Source of the DNA: Metaclostridioides mangenotii | Lineage (GTDB): Bacteria > Bacillota > Clostridia > Peptostreptococcales > Peptostreptococcaceae | DNA: 64,000 nucleotides | Assembly: GCF_018917235.1 (NCBI RefSeq) | Contig: NZ_JAHLOF010000001.1 | Coordinates: 186,001-250,000, forward strand | Direction: 5' to 3' | Part shown: positions 17,750-26,316 of the stretch, one piece after another | Layout: each line of letters opens with the position of its first letter | How positions within the stretch are numbered: the first letter of the stretch is position 1 | Translations under genes and position numbers: made by a program | Notes under the pieces: generated by a model | Told to the model about the DNA's origin: nothing | The model's input: only the letters and a program-made list of their open reading frames with translations | Database searches by the model: none

Positions 17750-19117
17750 TTAATTTGCTGATTGCTTAGCTTCTTTAGATTTTTTGATTTTATAAATTAT
17801 TGCAAGTGCTATAAACCAAACTGGTGTTACAAATAAAGCAAATCTAGTATCATCTGCCAATGCAAGAACTACTAAAACGAATGCTAAGAACGCCAATATT
17901 ATATAATTTGACACTGGATAAAGAGGCATTTTAAATTTATTCTTAGCTGCTAACTCAGGTCTAGTTTTTCTATATTTTAAGTGACAAATTATAGTTATCC
18001 CCCAGATATAGATAAAGCAAACTGTTGAAACACTAGTAATAATTGTAAATACAGTTGCTGCACTTGGTATTGTGTAATTAAGTACAACAGATACTGCAAC
18101 AACTAAAGCAGAGAAGAATATTGCGTTCGCTGGCACTTTGTGTTTTGTTAATTTTCTGAAAGATTTAGGTGCATCTCCCTCTTTAGCTAGTGAGAATACC
18201 ATACGGCTTGTACTAAATACCCCACTATTACAAGCTGATGCTGCTGAAGTTAAAACTACAAAGTTTACAATGCTTGCAGCTCCCGTTATCCCAATTACTG
18301 AAAATACCTTAACAAATGGACTTGCAGTTGGATCAACCTGATTCCATGGGTAAATACTCATTATAACTGCTAAAGCTCCAATATAGAATATAAGTATACG
18401 TATAGGTATATTATTTATAGCACTTGGTATAACTTTTTCTGGATTTTCTGTTTCACCAGCTGTAAGACCAACAAGCTCTATTCCAACGAATGCGAATACT
18501 ACCATTTGGAATGATAGAATAAATCCATTTATTCCATTTGCAAAGAATCCATGATTCCACAAGTTTGAGAAGCTTGCTTTCGTTCCATCGGCCTCTACCC
18601 CTTTGAAAATTAAGACTATTCCGACAATTATTAATGCTAATATAGCTATAATTTTTATCAGAGCAAACCAGAACTCCATTTCACCAAATAGTTTAACTGT
18701 AGCTAAGTTCATAATTATTAATATCACTAAACAAATTAAACCTGGTACCCACTGTTGTACGCTTGGGAACCAAAACTGAATGTACATTCCTACTGCGGTT
18801 AAGTCAGCCATTGCTATACATACCCAACAGAACCAATAAGTCCATCCAGTAACGAATGCAAAAGCATCACCTAAATAATCCCCAACGAAATCTACAAACG
18901 AATGGTAATTTAAGTTTGAAATAAGTAACTCTCCCAAAGCTCTCATAATTAAGAAACAAATACCACCAGTAATTAAGTACGCTAACAGGATCGATGGCCC
19001 TGCTAAGTGTATCGACTTACCAGATCCTAAGAATAGCCCTGTTCCTATGGCACCTCCAATTGCTATTAACTGCACATGTCGGTTCTTCAAACCTCTTTCC
19101 AGTTGTTCAGACTCCAT
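17750..19117 (-). CDS. Amino acid permease (APC superfamily)
   Basis: 455 residues with twelve predicted membrane segments. The start 'LERGLKNRHVQLIAIGGAIG' and 'GTGLFLGSG' is the signature of the amino acid:cation symporter group (AnsP, CycA, LysP, GabP). 'VGIELVGLTAGETENPEK' in the middle is also typical. The exact substrate cannot be read from sequence; the CycA/AnsP branch (small neutral amino acids) seems closest. ATG 19117 has GGGAGGGG before it; the six codons upstream that are open are not needed. A perfect palindromic cre site lies 68 bases upstream, so CcpA-mediated carbon catabolite control is likely. Confidence 0.92.
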   Translation of the reverse strand: MESEQLERGLKNRHVQLIAIGGAIGTGLFLGSGKSIHLAGPSILLAYLITGGICFLIMRALGELLISNLNYHSFVDFVGDYLGDAFAFVTGWTYWFCWVCIAMADLTAVGMYIQFWFPSVQQWVPGLICLVILIIMNLATVKLFGEMEFWFALIKIIAILALIIVGIVLIFKGVEADGTKASFSNLWNHGFFANGINGFILSFQMVVFAFVGIELVGLTAGETENPEKVIPSAINNIPIRILIFYIGALAVIMSIYPWNQVDPTASPFVKVFSVIGITGAASIVNFVVLTSAASACNSGVFSTSRMVFSLAKEGDAPKSFRKLTKHKVPANAIFFSALVVAVSVVLNYTIPSAATVFTIITSVSTVCFIYIWGITIICHLKYRKTRPELAAKNKFKMPLYPVSNYIILAFLAFVLVVLALADDTRFALFVTPVWFIALAIIYKIKKSKEAKQSAN

Positions 19118-19184
19118 AGTAAATTCCCCTCCCAATATAAATCATTCAAGTAAAAATAAAGAGTTCTATAGTTAAAGAAAAGCT

Positions 19185-19200
19185 ATGGAAACGTTTCCAT
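19185..19200. promoter_or_regulatory. Perfect catabolite-responsive element (cre)
   Basis: ATGGAAACGTTTCCAT is a 16-bp perfect palindrome matching the CcpA site consensus TGNAANCGNTTNCA. It lies 68 bp upstream of the amino acid permease start, where binding could block or activate transcription depending on promoter position. Confidence 0.85.
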
Positions 19201-19333
19201 TATTTGATAATTACAATGCTTGTTCTCACTGTAGAAACCTTTTCTTTATTTTCTAATATAATAATCTTCTTTTTTATCACGGTCAAGTAAAGCCTACGTT
19301 AAGAAATGTTAAGGGAATTTAACAAAATGCTAT

Positions 19334-19373
19334 AAGCTATTGCAAAAACTAGTCTTAATTTTCACAATAGCTT
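19334..19373 (-). terminator. Hairpin between the permease promoter and cysE
   Basis: AAGCTATTG and CAATAGCTT form a 9-bp stem around a 22-base AT-rich loop, just past the cysE stop codon. The T tract is weak, so terminator function is tentative. Confidence 0.45.
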
Positions 19374-19394
19374 TAATATTTACTTTATTATTTT

Positions 19395-19934
19395 TTAAAT
19401 TATTTTATCTTTTTCAATATTTTGTTTATTTGCTATTTTTGCAGGTATACCAACTACTGTAACCCCGTCAGGAACATCTTTGAGTACTACAGCATTTGCT
19501 CCAACTTTAGAGTTCGAACCTATATTTATAGGTCCTAAAACCTTGGCACCAGCTCCAATTAGTACATTGTCCCCTACAGTAGGATGCCTTTTTCCAGTAT
19601 CTTTACCAGTCCCTCCCAAAGTACTCCCGTGAAATATCGTTACTCGGTTTCCTACTATAGCAGTCTCCCCTATAACGACACCCATTCCATGGTCTATAAA
19701 TATACTTTCACCTATTTGGGCACCTGGATGTATTTCTATTCCCGTAAAGAATCTAGATAATTGGGATAAAAGCCTTGCTAAAAAAAATCTCTTCTTTTTG
19801 TATAAAAAATGTGATCCTCTATGCATGATCATAGCGTGTACTGAAGGATATAGTAAAAATACTTCAATCTTTGATTTTGACGCCGGATCATTTTCCATAA
19901 TATATTCTAAATCTTTGTTTATCCTTCTAAACAA
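19395..19934 (-). CDS. cysE: Serine O-acetyltransferase
   Basis: About 179 residues. CysE acetylates L-serine with acetyl-CoA, giving O-acetylserine for cysteine synthesis. The helical N-terminus ('[11 protein letters not shown]') leads to a left-handed beta helix of hexapeptide repeats with the active-site stretch '[11 protein letters not shown]', '[17 protein letters not shown]' and '[10 protein letters not shown]', and '[20 protein letters not shown]'. This is the short clostridial/Bacillus type. The frame opens with TTG at 19943 only three bases from GGGAG; TTG 19934 is better spaced, but this is uncertain. It lies 20-30 bases after cysK and is surely cotranscribed. Confidence 0.95.
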   Translation of the reverse strand: MFRRINKDLEYIMENDPASKSKIEVFLLYPSVHAMIMHRGSHFLYKKKRFFLARLLSQLSRFFTGIEIHPGAQIGESIFIDHGMGVVIGETAIVGNRVTIFHGSTLGGTGKDTGKRHPTVGDNVLIGAGAKVLGPINIGSNSKVGANAVVLKDVPDGVTVVGIPAKIANKQNIEKDKII

Positions 19935-19963
19935 ATAACCCAACTCCCTTAAACTAAAAATAA

Positions 19964-20875
19964 TTAATCAAATATTCCCATAGACATATATTTATCTATT
20001 CCATCTGGCGCTATCGTAACTATCTTTTTTCCTGGGTATTTTTTTGCAATCTCTAAAGCTCCAAAAACATTGGCTCCAGCAGAAACCCCAACCAAAAGCC
20101 CTTCTTTTTCAGCCAAAATTCTTACCATTTCAAAAGCATCATCATCATCAACTGTTATAACTTCATCTACTAAAGTTTTGTCGTAGTTCGCTGGAATAAA
20201 GTTAGCTCCTATTCCTTGTATCTTATGAGGACCAGACTTTCCTTCTGAAATTGCGGGAGACTTAGTAGGCTCTATAGCAACAATTTTAACATCCGGCTTT
20301 CTTTCTTTTAAATACCTTGCAACACCTGTTAAAGTTCCTGAAGTTCCAACCCCTGTAATAAATATATCTATATCCTCTAAATCATTATATATTTCTACTG
20401 CAGTAGTTCTGTAATGAATATCAGGATTATCTTCATTTTCAAACTGCTTTAGCGATTTGTAATTAGGATTATTATTTAAAAGTTCCTGAGCTTTATTTAA
20501 AGCTCCTGCCATCCCTTCTTTACCATCAGTTAATATTAATCTAGCTCCATATGCTTTCATTAGGCTTCTTCTTTCTATACTCATTGTCTCTGGCATTACT
20601 ATTACTACTTCATATCCTTTTACTCTTCCTACCATTGAGAGAGCAATCCCGGTATTTCCACTAGTTGCCTCTACAAGAACATCACTTTTATTTAACTCTC
20701 CTCTTTTTTCTAGTCCCTCTATCATTCCTAATACTGCTCTATCTTTAACACTACCTGCTGGATTTGACTTTTCTATTTTTACGTATATATCAGTTAATTT
20801 GTCATTCATCTCCAAATTATTAAGTCTAAACATAGGCGTATTTCCAATTAAATCTAAAATATTTTCGTATATCAT
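19964..20875 (-). CDS. cysK: Cysteine synthase (O-acetylserine sulfhydrylase)
   Basis: 303 residues. CysK makes L-cysteine from O-acetylserine and sulfide using pyridoxal phosphate. Motifs: 'NTPMFRLNN', the PLP lysine in '[10 protein letters not shown]', the substrate loop '[12 protein letters not shown]', the phosphate-binding '[12 protein letters not shown]', and 'GISAGAN'-like '[12 protein letters not shown]'. AGGAGGAAG precedes the ATG. First gene of cysK-cysE. The promoter has a consensus-like -35 and -10 with a dyad in the spacer and a second dyad near the start of transcription, suggesting repression by a sulfur regulator. Confidence 0.96.
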   Translation of the reverse strand: MIYENILDLIGNTPMFRLNNLEMNDKLTDIYVKIEKSNPAGSVKDRAVLGMIEGLEKRGELNKSDVLVEATSGNTGIALSMVGRVKGYEVVIVMPETMSIERRSLMKAYGARLILTDGKEGMAGALNKAQELLNNNPNYKSLKQFENEDNPDIHYRTTAVEIYNDLEDIDIFITGVGTSGTLTGVARYLKERKPDVKIVAIEPTKSPAISEGKSGPHKIQGIGANFIPANYDKTLVDEVITVDDDDAFEMVRILAEKEGLLVGVSAGANVFGALEIAKKYPGKKIVTIAPDGIDKYMSMGIFD

Positions 20876-20903
20876 AATACTTCCTCCTAAATATTAACTT
20901 TAC

Positions 20904-20956
20904 TATCAAAATGATAATTATAAATATATTATAGTATTATCATATTGATAATTCAA
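20904..20956 (-). promoter_or_regulatory. cysK promoter with two operator-like dyads
   Basis: On the minus strand: -35 TTGAAT (20956-20951), 17-bp spacer, -10 TATAAT (20933-20928). Two dyads of the form TATCA-N3-TGATA occur, one at 20936-20952 (ATTATCATATTGATAAT) inside the spacer and one at 20904-20916 near +10. Centres are 34 bp apart, about three helical turns, which suits cooperative repressor binding. CymR or another Rrf2-type sulfur regulator is the natural candidate, but the motif does not clearly match the CymR box I know. Confidence 0.7.
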
Positions 20957-21199
20957 CCCCTTTTTTAAATATTTAATTTTTTAGAAAAATCAGTCACATT
21001 TTTTTTTAAAATTTCTATAAATAATTTATAAATACTTAGTATAAGTAAACAAATAAAAAATTAATATAAACTTTATGGTTATTTATACTAAACCTTGAAT
21101 CAACTAATAAAAACTTTTTTCTTTTTTAAATGCTATAAGTATTGAAAATACTGTATTATAAATATTTTAATTTTCACCTAATTTTTTTCTATAAAAGTA

Positions 21200-21228
21200 T
21201 TGATTTATTTTTAAAAAACCTGTATAAT
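21200..21228 (+). promoter_or_regulatory. Sigma-A promoter of the YitT-family gene
   Basis: TTGATT at 21200-21205, a 17-bp spacer and TATAAT at 21223-21228. The transcript would have a leader of about 75 bases before ATG 21309. The rest of the gap 20957-21199 is AT-rich and shows nothing else I can support. Confidence 0.7.
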
Positions 21229-21308
21229 ATTTAGTTTTCAAAAATCGCATATACAAAACTTTTTTTATAGCATATAATATATATAAATTAAAGAAGGGAA
21301 GGTTTTTT

Positions 21309-21926
21309 ATGATAAGCCGGACGAACATGGAAAGGATACTATTGATATTTATAGGTTCTTCCATACTAGCATTTGGAGTTTACAATTTTTATTATTTAAA
21401 CAATATTACGGAAGGTGGAGTGTTAGGACTTTTACTACTGTTAAAAAATTTATTTGACATAGATCCTTCAATTGCAAATGTGGTAATTGATATTGCTCTG
21501 TTATTAGTAGGATACAAATTCTTTGGTAAGAAGTTCTTTATTTACTCTATAATAGCATCTGTAAGTTTCTCTGTTCTATATTACTGTTTTGAAATTATTG
21601 GTCCTATTGTACCTAAATTTGACAGTATGCTACTATCCACTATATTTGCTGGTACTACAGTTGGTATAGGAGTAGGACTAATTGTAAAAGCAGGATGTGC
21701 TGCTGGAGGAGACGATGCACTTGCATTAGTAATTTCTAAGACTACATCTTTTGGACTAGGAAAAATATATCTTATTGCAGATATTTCTATACTTTTATTG
21801 TCTCTTTTATATTTATCAGCTTTTAGCGTATTTTATTCAGTAATCGCTGTAACTATAAGCAGTAAGATAATAGATCTGATTTATTATCACGGAAAAAATT
21901 TAGAAATAGATTTAAAAGTAAGTTAA
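21309..21926 (+). CDS. YitT/DUF161-family membrane protein
   Basis: 205 residues with five to six hydrophobic segments filling nearly the whole chain. The family pattern 'LAFGVYNFYYLNNITEGGVLGLLLLL' region near residues 20-45 and the Gly-rich 'GIGVGLIVKAGCAAGGDDALALVIS' near residues 115-140 identify the YitT (DUF161) family. It is shorter than most members (about 280 residues) because the C-terminal cytoplasmic DUF2179 domain is absent; this truncated form is known. Function is unknown; a transport role is a guess. AAGGGAAGG precedes the ATG. Single-gene unit with its own promoter and terminator. Confidence 0.85.
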   Translation: MISRTNMERILLIFIGSSILAFGVYNFYYLNNITEGGVLGLLLLLKNLFDIDPSIANVVIDIALLLVGYKFFGKKFFIYSIIASVSFSVLYYCFEIIGPIVPKFDSMLLSTIFAGTTVGIGVGLIVKAGCAAGGDDALALVISKTTSFGLGKIYLIADISILLLSLLYLSAFSVFYSVIAVTISSKIIDLIYYHGKNLEIDLKVS

Positions 21927-21935
21927 TAAAAATAC

Positions 21936-21972
21936 AATAAAGCCAGGAAGTTAATCTCCTGGCTTTATTACT
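21936..21972 (+). terminator. Terminator after the YitT-family gene
   Basis: AATAAAGCCAGGAG-type arms (AATAAAGCCAGG / CCTGGCTTTATT) form a 12-bp stem followed by ACTTTT. It can serve both this gene and the convergent kinase gene. Confidence 0.85.
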
Positions 21973-22034
21973 TTTAACCCTTTCTGATTTAAATTTTAGA
22001 AAAGATCTTTTAGCAATTTTGCTTTATTAAATAA

Positions 22035-23261
22035 TTATGAGATAGGAAGTGATACTATAAATTCAGTACCAACATCGACCTTACTCTTCAAACAAATTTT
22101 ACCGCCATGCATATTTACCATTGATTTGACTAGTGAAAGTCCTATTCCACTTCCCCTAGGCTTACACAAACCGCCGATATTAACTTTCTCAAATCTATCA
22201 AATATTTTATCTATTTTTTCTTTAGGAATTCCTATACCATTGTCCTCAACTGCAATATGAAAATAACCATTTTGTGCAGATAAACGTATTTTTATAATAC
22301 CATTAATCTCTTTATTGTATTTAATCGAATTACTCAATAAATTGATTAAAATTCTCTCCATCTTATCTTTATCAAAACTTATAAATAACTCGCCTATATC
22401 TGATTCAAATATTAATTCTATATTTTTTTCAGAAGCAAACTCAACAACAGATAGACAAGTAATCTCAATAAATTTTACTATATCATTAGTCTCAGGATTA
22501 AAATCATTATATCCTGTTCTAAGCTTTGTAAAATCAATTATATTGTCAACAAGTTTAATTACTCTAATAGCATTTAACTTCATTATATTCACATTTCTTC
22601 TTATTGCTTGATTATCATCTAAAAAGTTTTCGCCAGTTTTTTCAATAACTTGTAGAGATGAATATATCATATTTATTGGTGTTATAAGTTCGTGAACTAT
22701 ATTTGTAAAATCACTCATCTTATTTAAATACATACCTTCCTCTAAATCTTCTCTTAACATATCCATTTCATTTATAAATGTTAAAAATAACTCCATTGTA
22801 TCTTTATATCTATCTGCATTTTTATCTATAGTATTAATATATTCTAAAAATTTTTCTATATTATCCGATATAAAATAATAAAAATCATCACTACTTTCAA
22901 AACCATCCTTTAATAGCTCGCAATTAAAAGTAATTTCTGTTAAATAAAATATTGTTTCGGATTCACTAAATTCTTGTTTTTCTATACAAAACCACTTTCC
23001 TAACTCAGATATATATCTATAGACTTTATTACCTTTAGATGAATTTTTTGTACTAATATTTAGTGGTTGTTTATTTAAATTAAATAATTCTGAAAAATCA
23101 ACATCTTCATTAATTATATTATTTTCGATAATATTTAGCAAACTATAGTTAACACACTTAATTTTAAAAATCTCTCTATTTTCAATCAGTTCTTTATAAC
23201 AGAATATTGCAGGTATTGGCATTTTTTTTAAATAATCTAAGAATCCTTCAAAATTCCCCAT
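22035..23261 (-). CDS. Orphan cytoplasmic sensor histidine kinase
   Basis: 408 residues, no membrane segment. Residues 1-150 form an unannotated, PAS-like sensory part. A coiled linker leads to the phosphoacceptor helix 'FTNIVHELITPINMI' with the histidine near residue 190. The C-terminal ATPase domain has the N box 'LINLLSNSIKYN', G1 'VEDNGIGIP', F box 'IFDRFEKV' and G2 'GSGIGLSLVKSMV'. No response regulator is adjacent. From memory C. difficile has an orphan kinase, CD1579, in a comparable location that phosphorylates Spo0A directly; orthology would make this a sporulation kinase, but I cannot test that here. AAAGGAGA precedes the ATG. Confidence 0.88.
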   Translation of the reverse strand: MGNFEGFLDYLKKMPIPAIFCYKELIENREIFKIKCVNYSLLNIIENNIINEDVDFSELFNLNKQPLNISTKNSSKGNKVYRYISELGKWFCIEKQEFSESETIFYLTEITFNCELLKDGFESSDDFYYFISDNIEKFLEYINTIDKNADRYKDTMELFLTFINEMDMLREDLEEGMYLNKMSDFTNIVHELITPINMIYSSLQVIEKTGENFLDDNQAIRRNVNIMKLNAIRVIKLVDNIIDFTKLRTGYNDFNPETNDIVKFIEITCLSVVEFASEKNIELIFESDIGELFISFDKDKMERILINLLSNSIKYNKEINGIIKIRLSAQNGYFHIAVEDNGIGIPKEKIDKIFDRFEKVNIGGLCKPRGSGIGLSLVKSMVNMHGGKICLKSKVDVGTEFIVSLPIS

Positions 23262-23410
23262 ATTATTGATTCTCCTTTATTTAGATTAATGTGAATATAA
23301 TATATATCAATATATATTATTTTAATTATAACATAATTTATAACATATTTTTACAAATTATGCGCTTTTTATCATTAAATTCATCTATTTTTACACTCTA
23401 TTACTTATTT

Positions 23411-23442
23411 TACATATATATAGTATACACTATATATATGTA
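23411..23442. repeat. 32-bp interrupted palindrome upstream of the orphan kinase
   Basis: Two 14-base arms (TACATATATATAGT and its complement) flank ATAC. It lies 150 bp upstream of the kinase start and just before the terminator of the YihY gene. It could be an operator, but the AT-repeat content makes chance more likely than for a mixed sequence. Confidence 0.5.
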
Positions 23443-23443
23443 A

Positions 23444-23492
23444 ATAAAAAAAGTGATAATGATGCAAATAGCATCTGTATCACTTTTTTTAT
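23444..23492 (-). terminator. Terminator of the YihY-family gene
   Basis: AAAAAAAGTGATA and TATCACTTTTTTT enclose an inner ATGCAAATAGCAT stem. T runs lie on both sides; the minus-strand gene ends 33 bases away. Confidence 0.85.
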
Positions 23493-23524
23493 TATTTATC
23501 AATATTTAATTATATTATCTATAA

Positions 23525-24376
23525 TTATTTATCTTCTCTGTTCCTATTTGTAAGTATAGAATTTCTCCTATAGTAAAGTCTGATGTTCAATTCATATCCT
23601 AAAGTAATAACCCAACTACTAAAATAAATCCAAGTAATGAGAACTATTATTTCAGCTATACTACCATAGATTACTTCATAATTTGCCCAATGGTTTGTAT
23701 AATAAGAATACAAATACGATACAATGAACCACGAAAATGTAGCAAAAACTGAACCCGGAACAACCTCCCTAAAGTTTATCTTTTTATTTGGTGTATACTT
23801 GTAAAGAATTGTAAATGCAACTATGATCGTAATAATTGTTACACTGTACCTAAGAATATTCCAGAGATTCAAAAATACAGCATCAAGACCTACAAAAGTA
23901 AATAGAAATAGCCCTATTTTCTCACCATAAACTAAAAATATAATAGATACAAATATTAACATTAATAATATAAATGTAAAAAAGAAAGATATAAACATTA
24001 TTTTTAAAAAGGATCTCGTCTCCCTAACACGATACGACTTATTCATGCCTTTTATTAATGCCTTAACAGCTCTAGACGTAGTCCACATTGTTAAAATAAA
24101 ACTCATGAATAGAAATCTTAAATTTCTATTATTTATTGCTGACACGATTATAGATGATAAAACATTGAAAACACTTGCGGGCATTATACTAGCAAATAAC
24201 CCAGAATATTTATTCATATGAAATTCTGGAATATATGCTACTCCACTTATAAAGCATAATAAAAACGGAAAAATAGACAATAAAATAAAGAATGATAGCT
24301 CTGCAGTTCTAGAACTTAGTTCACTGTAGTTAGATCTATTTACTAATTCTCTTAATTTATTATAAATAGTAAACAT
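23525..24376 (-). CDS. YihY/BrkB-family inner membrane protein
   Basis: 283 residues with six predicted membrane segments. Family marks include 'AELSFFILLSIFPFLLCF' near residue 25, 'WTTSRAVKALIKGMNKSYRV' near residue 115, 'VPGSVFATFSWFIVSYLYSYY' and the 'YGSIAEIIVLITWIYFSSWVITLGYELN' ending. The family was once annotated as ribonuclease BN, which is wrong; a transport or envelope role is suspected. AAGGGAGAGG precedes the ATG. Monocistronic, with no informative neighbours. Confidence 0.9.
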   Translation of the reverse strand: MFTIYNKLRELVNRSNYSELSSRTAELSFFILLSIFPFLLCFISGVAYIPEFHMNKYSGLFASIMPASVFNVLSSIIVSAINNRNLRFLFMSFILTMWTTSRAVKALIKGMNKSYRVRETRSFLKIMFISFFFTFILLMLIFVSIIFLVYGEKIGLFLFTFVGLDAVFLNLWNILRYSVTIITIIVAFTILYKYTPNKKINFREVVPGSVFATFSWFIVSYLYSYYTNHWANYEVIYGSIAEIIVLITWIYFSSWVITLGYELNIRLYYRRNSILTNRNREDK

Positions 24377-24526
24377 AAACCTCTCCCTTAAATCTCTTAA
24401 CTAATAATGTTCTTATATTTAATGTGTTTGAGATATTTTATATATTTATTTAATTTTAACATATTGAATACTTTTATTTTACTACTTTATTTATTTTATA
24501 TTCTATTGATATTAACATCAAAAAAT

Positions 24527-24555
24527 AATACAGAGGCGCTTACCTCTGCATTAAT
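24527..24555 (-). terminator. Terminator of the sigma-V-like operon
   Basis: On the minus strand GCAGAGG-TAAGCG-CCTCTGT followed by ATTATTTTTTG. It begins about 35 bases past the stop of the 56-residue anti-sigma stub, so no further gene belongs to this operon. Confidence 0.85.
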
Positions 24556-24586
24556 TCTAAGTTGATAATACTTATTATACCAATAC

Positions 24587-24757
24587 TTAATACGTATTAT
24601 TATTTGTGTTACCGAATTTTTCACAATCCATATTGCTTAAGATAAAATTGGAAATACAATCAATTGTTTTTTCATTAATTAAATTGTCCAATTTACTTGG
24701 TATAATCATGTTTTTATATTCTATTTTTAATTTTTCTAAGGCCTCTTTTTTATCCAT
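24587..24757 (-). CDS. 56-residue RsiV-like anti-sigma stub
   Basis: This short gene starts eight bases after the ECF sigma factor stop codon. It begins 'MDKKEALEKLKIEYKNMI' and continues 'IPSKLDNLINE'. This pattern (Lys/Glu-rich helix, 'EYKNxxIPxxLD') is what I recognise as the cytoplasmic, sigma-binding start of RsiV/DUF3298-type anti-sigma factors. It then ends at a TAA after only 56 codons; the membrane segment and the outside lysozyme-binding domain (together over 200 residues) are absent, and a terminator follows at once. It may be the remnant of a deleted rsiV or a working soluble anti-sigma peptide. The ribosome binding site is weak. Coding status is moderately likely. Confidence 0.65.
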   Translation of the reverse strand: MDKKEALEKLKIEYKNMIIPSKLDNLINEKTIDCISNFILSNMDCEKFGNTNNNTY

Positions 24758-24765
24758 TTAAACGC

Positions 24766-25251
24766 CTACTTTTCAACTTTAAATTTTAATTTTTTAAGTG
24801 CTGTATAAAGTCTAGTTTTTACTGTATTTATATTTTCATCCAATATTTCAGCTACCTCATCAATTTTTAAATCTTCAAAAAATCTTAATAGCAGTATAGA
24901 TTTATATTCAATAGGAAGCTCTTCCAAGGCTTTTATCAAATCGATATCTGAATATTTATCGTATACTCTATCTTGATCAACAGATAGTTCTGTTGAAATT
25001 AAATTTGTATAGCGAGCATTCTTCCTAATATTATCGATACTAGTCCTAATAAGTATTTTATAAAACCATGTTTTTATACAGTTTATATCTTGAATAGTGT
25101 CAATTGAACAAAGAGCTTTATATATTGAATCCTGTACTACATCAAGTGCATCTTCTTCATTTTTTGTGTAACTATATGCAATTCTATAAAACGAATTCTT
25201 ATTTTCTATTATATAAGACTCAGCTTTTTTTCTATTATCACTCTTAGACAT
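24766..25251 (-). CDS. ECF-type RNA polymerase sigma factor (SigV/CsfV-like)
   Basis: 161 residues with region 2 (residues 15-85, 'DALDVVQDSIYKAL' and 'IKTWFYKILIRTSIDNIRK') and region 4 (residues 105-158, 'LPIEYKSILLLRFFEDLKIDEVAEIL' zone and 'NTVKTRLYTALKKLK'). It would direct RNA polymerase to envelope-stress promoters. The neighbours are a peptidoglycan deacetylase, a PrsA foldase and an RsiV-like stub; in C. difficile sigma-V (CsfV) governs lysozyme resistance with pdaV, rsiV and prsA2, so this is the likely counterpart. A matching ECF promoter precedes the deacetylase gene, implying autoregulation. GAGGGG precedes the ATG. Confidence 0.9.
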   Translation of the reverse strand: MSKSDNRKKAESYIIENKNSFYRIAYSYTKNEEDALDVVQDSIYKALCSIDTIQDINCIKTWFYKILIRTSIDNIRKNARYTNLISTELSVDQDRVYDKYSDIDLIKALEELPIEYKSILLLRFFEDLKIDEVAEILDENINTVKTRLYTALKKLKFKVEK

Positions 25252-25308
25252 CCTGTAAATCCCCTCTCGATTACAGGCTAGGACGATTTTCTGAGATTTA
25301 ATTTTTAA

Positions 25309-26268
25309 CTATTTTTTTATATCAGCATTTTTTTCCAATGAATTTAGATGAATTAGGAATTTTTCATCTATAATTTTATTTCTAATCATACTTCTACTGT
25401 CTTCGAAACTTAACTGTTTGTTTTTCTTATCGTTAACTCTCACAATATGGTATCCATAGCTTGTTTCAAATACATTAGAAGTTTTTCCTTTTTCTAGATT
25501 AAAAACATGTTTTGTAAACTCGGCATTTTTACTATCTTTAGTAAAATAACCAAGACCACCACCGTTTTTACCAGTAGCTTTATCATCAGAGTACCTTTTT
25601 GCTAACTCTTCAAAGTCTGCACCATTTTCTAATTCAGTAAATACCTTATCAGCCTTTTCTTTTAATGTTTTATTTTCAGCATCGTTTACTGGCTTCTTCT
25701 CTTTGTCTAAAGTCGATATCAATATATGTGAAGCATCGACTTCAGGAATACTAAATTCATTTTTATTGTTTTTATAGTAGTCTTGAATTTCTTGTTCACT
25801 TATGTTCAACTTGTCTACAAAATCTTTTCTGTATTTTTCAATCGTTAAATCTCTAGATATTTCTTTTAATAAGTAATCTTTATCAACACCTGCTTTATCC
25901 AATTCTTTCTTATAGCTTGGGTTTGATGTTATCTCCTCACTTAATTCTTCGTATTTAGAATTAATTTCAGCTTCGCTTGGAGAAAATCCTTTATCCTTAG
26001 CCTTTTGATATAAAAGTTCATTATCTATCATAAACGATAATAACATATTTTCCAAATCTTTTTTACCCTTTTTATCTAAAGACTTGTTCATATCATCGAA
26101 AGTTTTTCCATTTAAATAGTCATTTGTTACAGACAGTATTGTCGTAGTCTTTTTATATTGTTCCTTTGTTATATCAACATCATTTACAGTCGCTATACTT
26201 TTTCCACTACAAGCTGTAAGTGAAATAGATATCAGACCTATTATCCCTAAGTAGAATATTTTTTTCAA
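25309..26268 (-). CDS. PrsA-type foldase lipoprotein (peptidyl-prolyl isomerase)
   Basis: 319 residues. Lipoprotein signal 'MKKIFYLGIIGLISISLTAC' with lipobox LTAC, then the N-terminal SurA/PrsA-like helical region, a parvulin (PPIC) domain from 'VDASHILIST' to 'SYGYHIVRV' (about residues 170-280) and a C-terminal helix. It folds exported proteins at the outer face of the membrane. The frame opens at TTG 26286, but TTG 26268 has GAGGTG seven bases before it and puts the signal peptide at the N-terminus. It lies 30-50 bases after the deacetylase gene and before the sigma factor gene, in one operon. The C. difficile counterpart would be prsA2, a sigma-V target. Confidence 0.9.
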   Translation of the reverse strand: MKKIFYLGIIGLISISLTACSGKSIATVNDVDITKEQYKKTTTILSVTNDYLNGKTFDDMNKSLDKKGKKDLENMLLSFMIDNELLYQKAKDKGFSPSEAEINSKYEELSEEITSNPSYKKELDKAGVDKDYLLKEISRDLTIEKYRKDFVDKLNISEQEIQDYYKNNKNEFSIPEVDASHILISTLDKEKKPVNDAENKTLKEKADKVFTELENGADFEELAKRYSDDKATGKNGGGLGYFTKDSKNAEFTKHVFNLEKGKTSNVFETSYGYHIVRVNDKKNKQLSFEDSRSMIRNKIIDEKFLIHLNSLEKNADIKK

Positions 26269-26316
26269 TATTATGCACCTCGTCAATTCTTATTAATTAA
26301 TTCGTATATAATCACT

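Noticed and set aside
21167..21364. 65-codon minus-strand frame overlapping the YitT gene start
   Set aside because: It overlaps a good promoter and the start of a recognisable membrane protein on the plus strand, and has no ribosome binding site.
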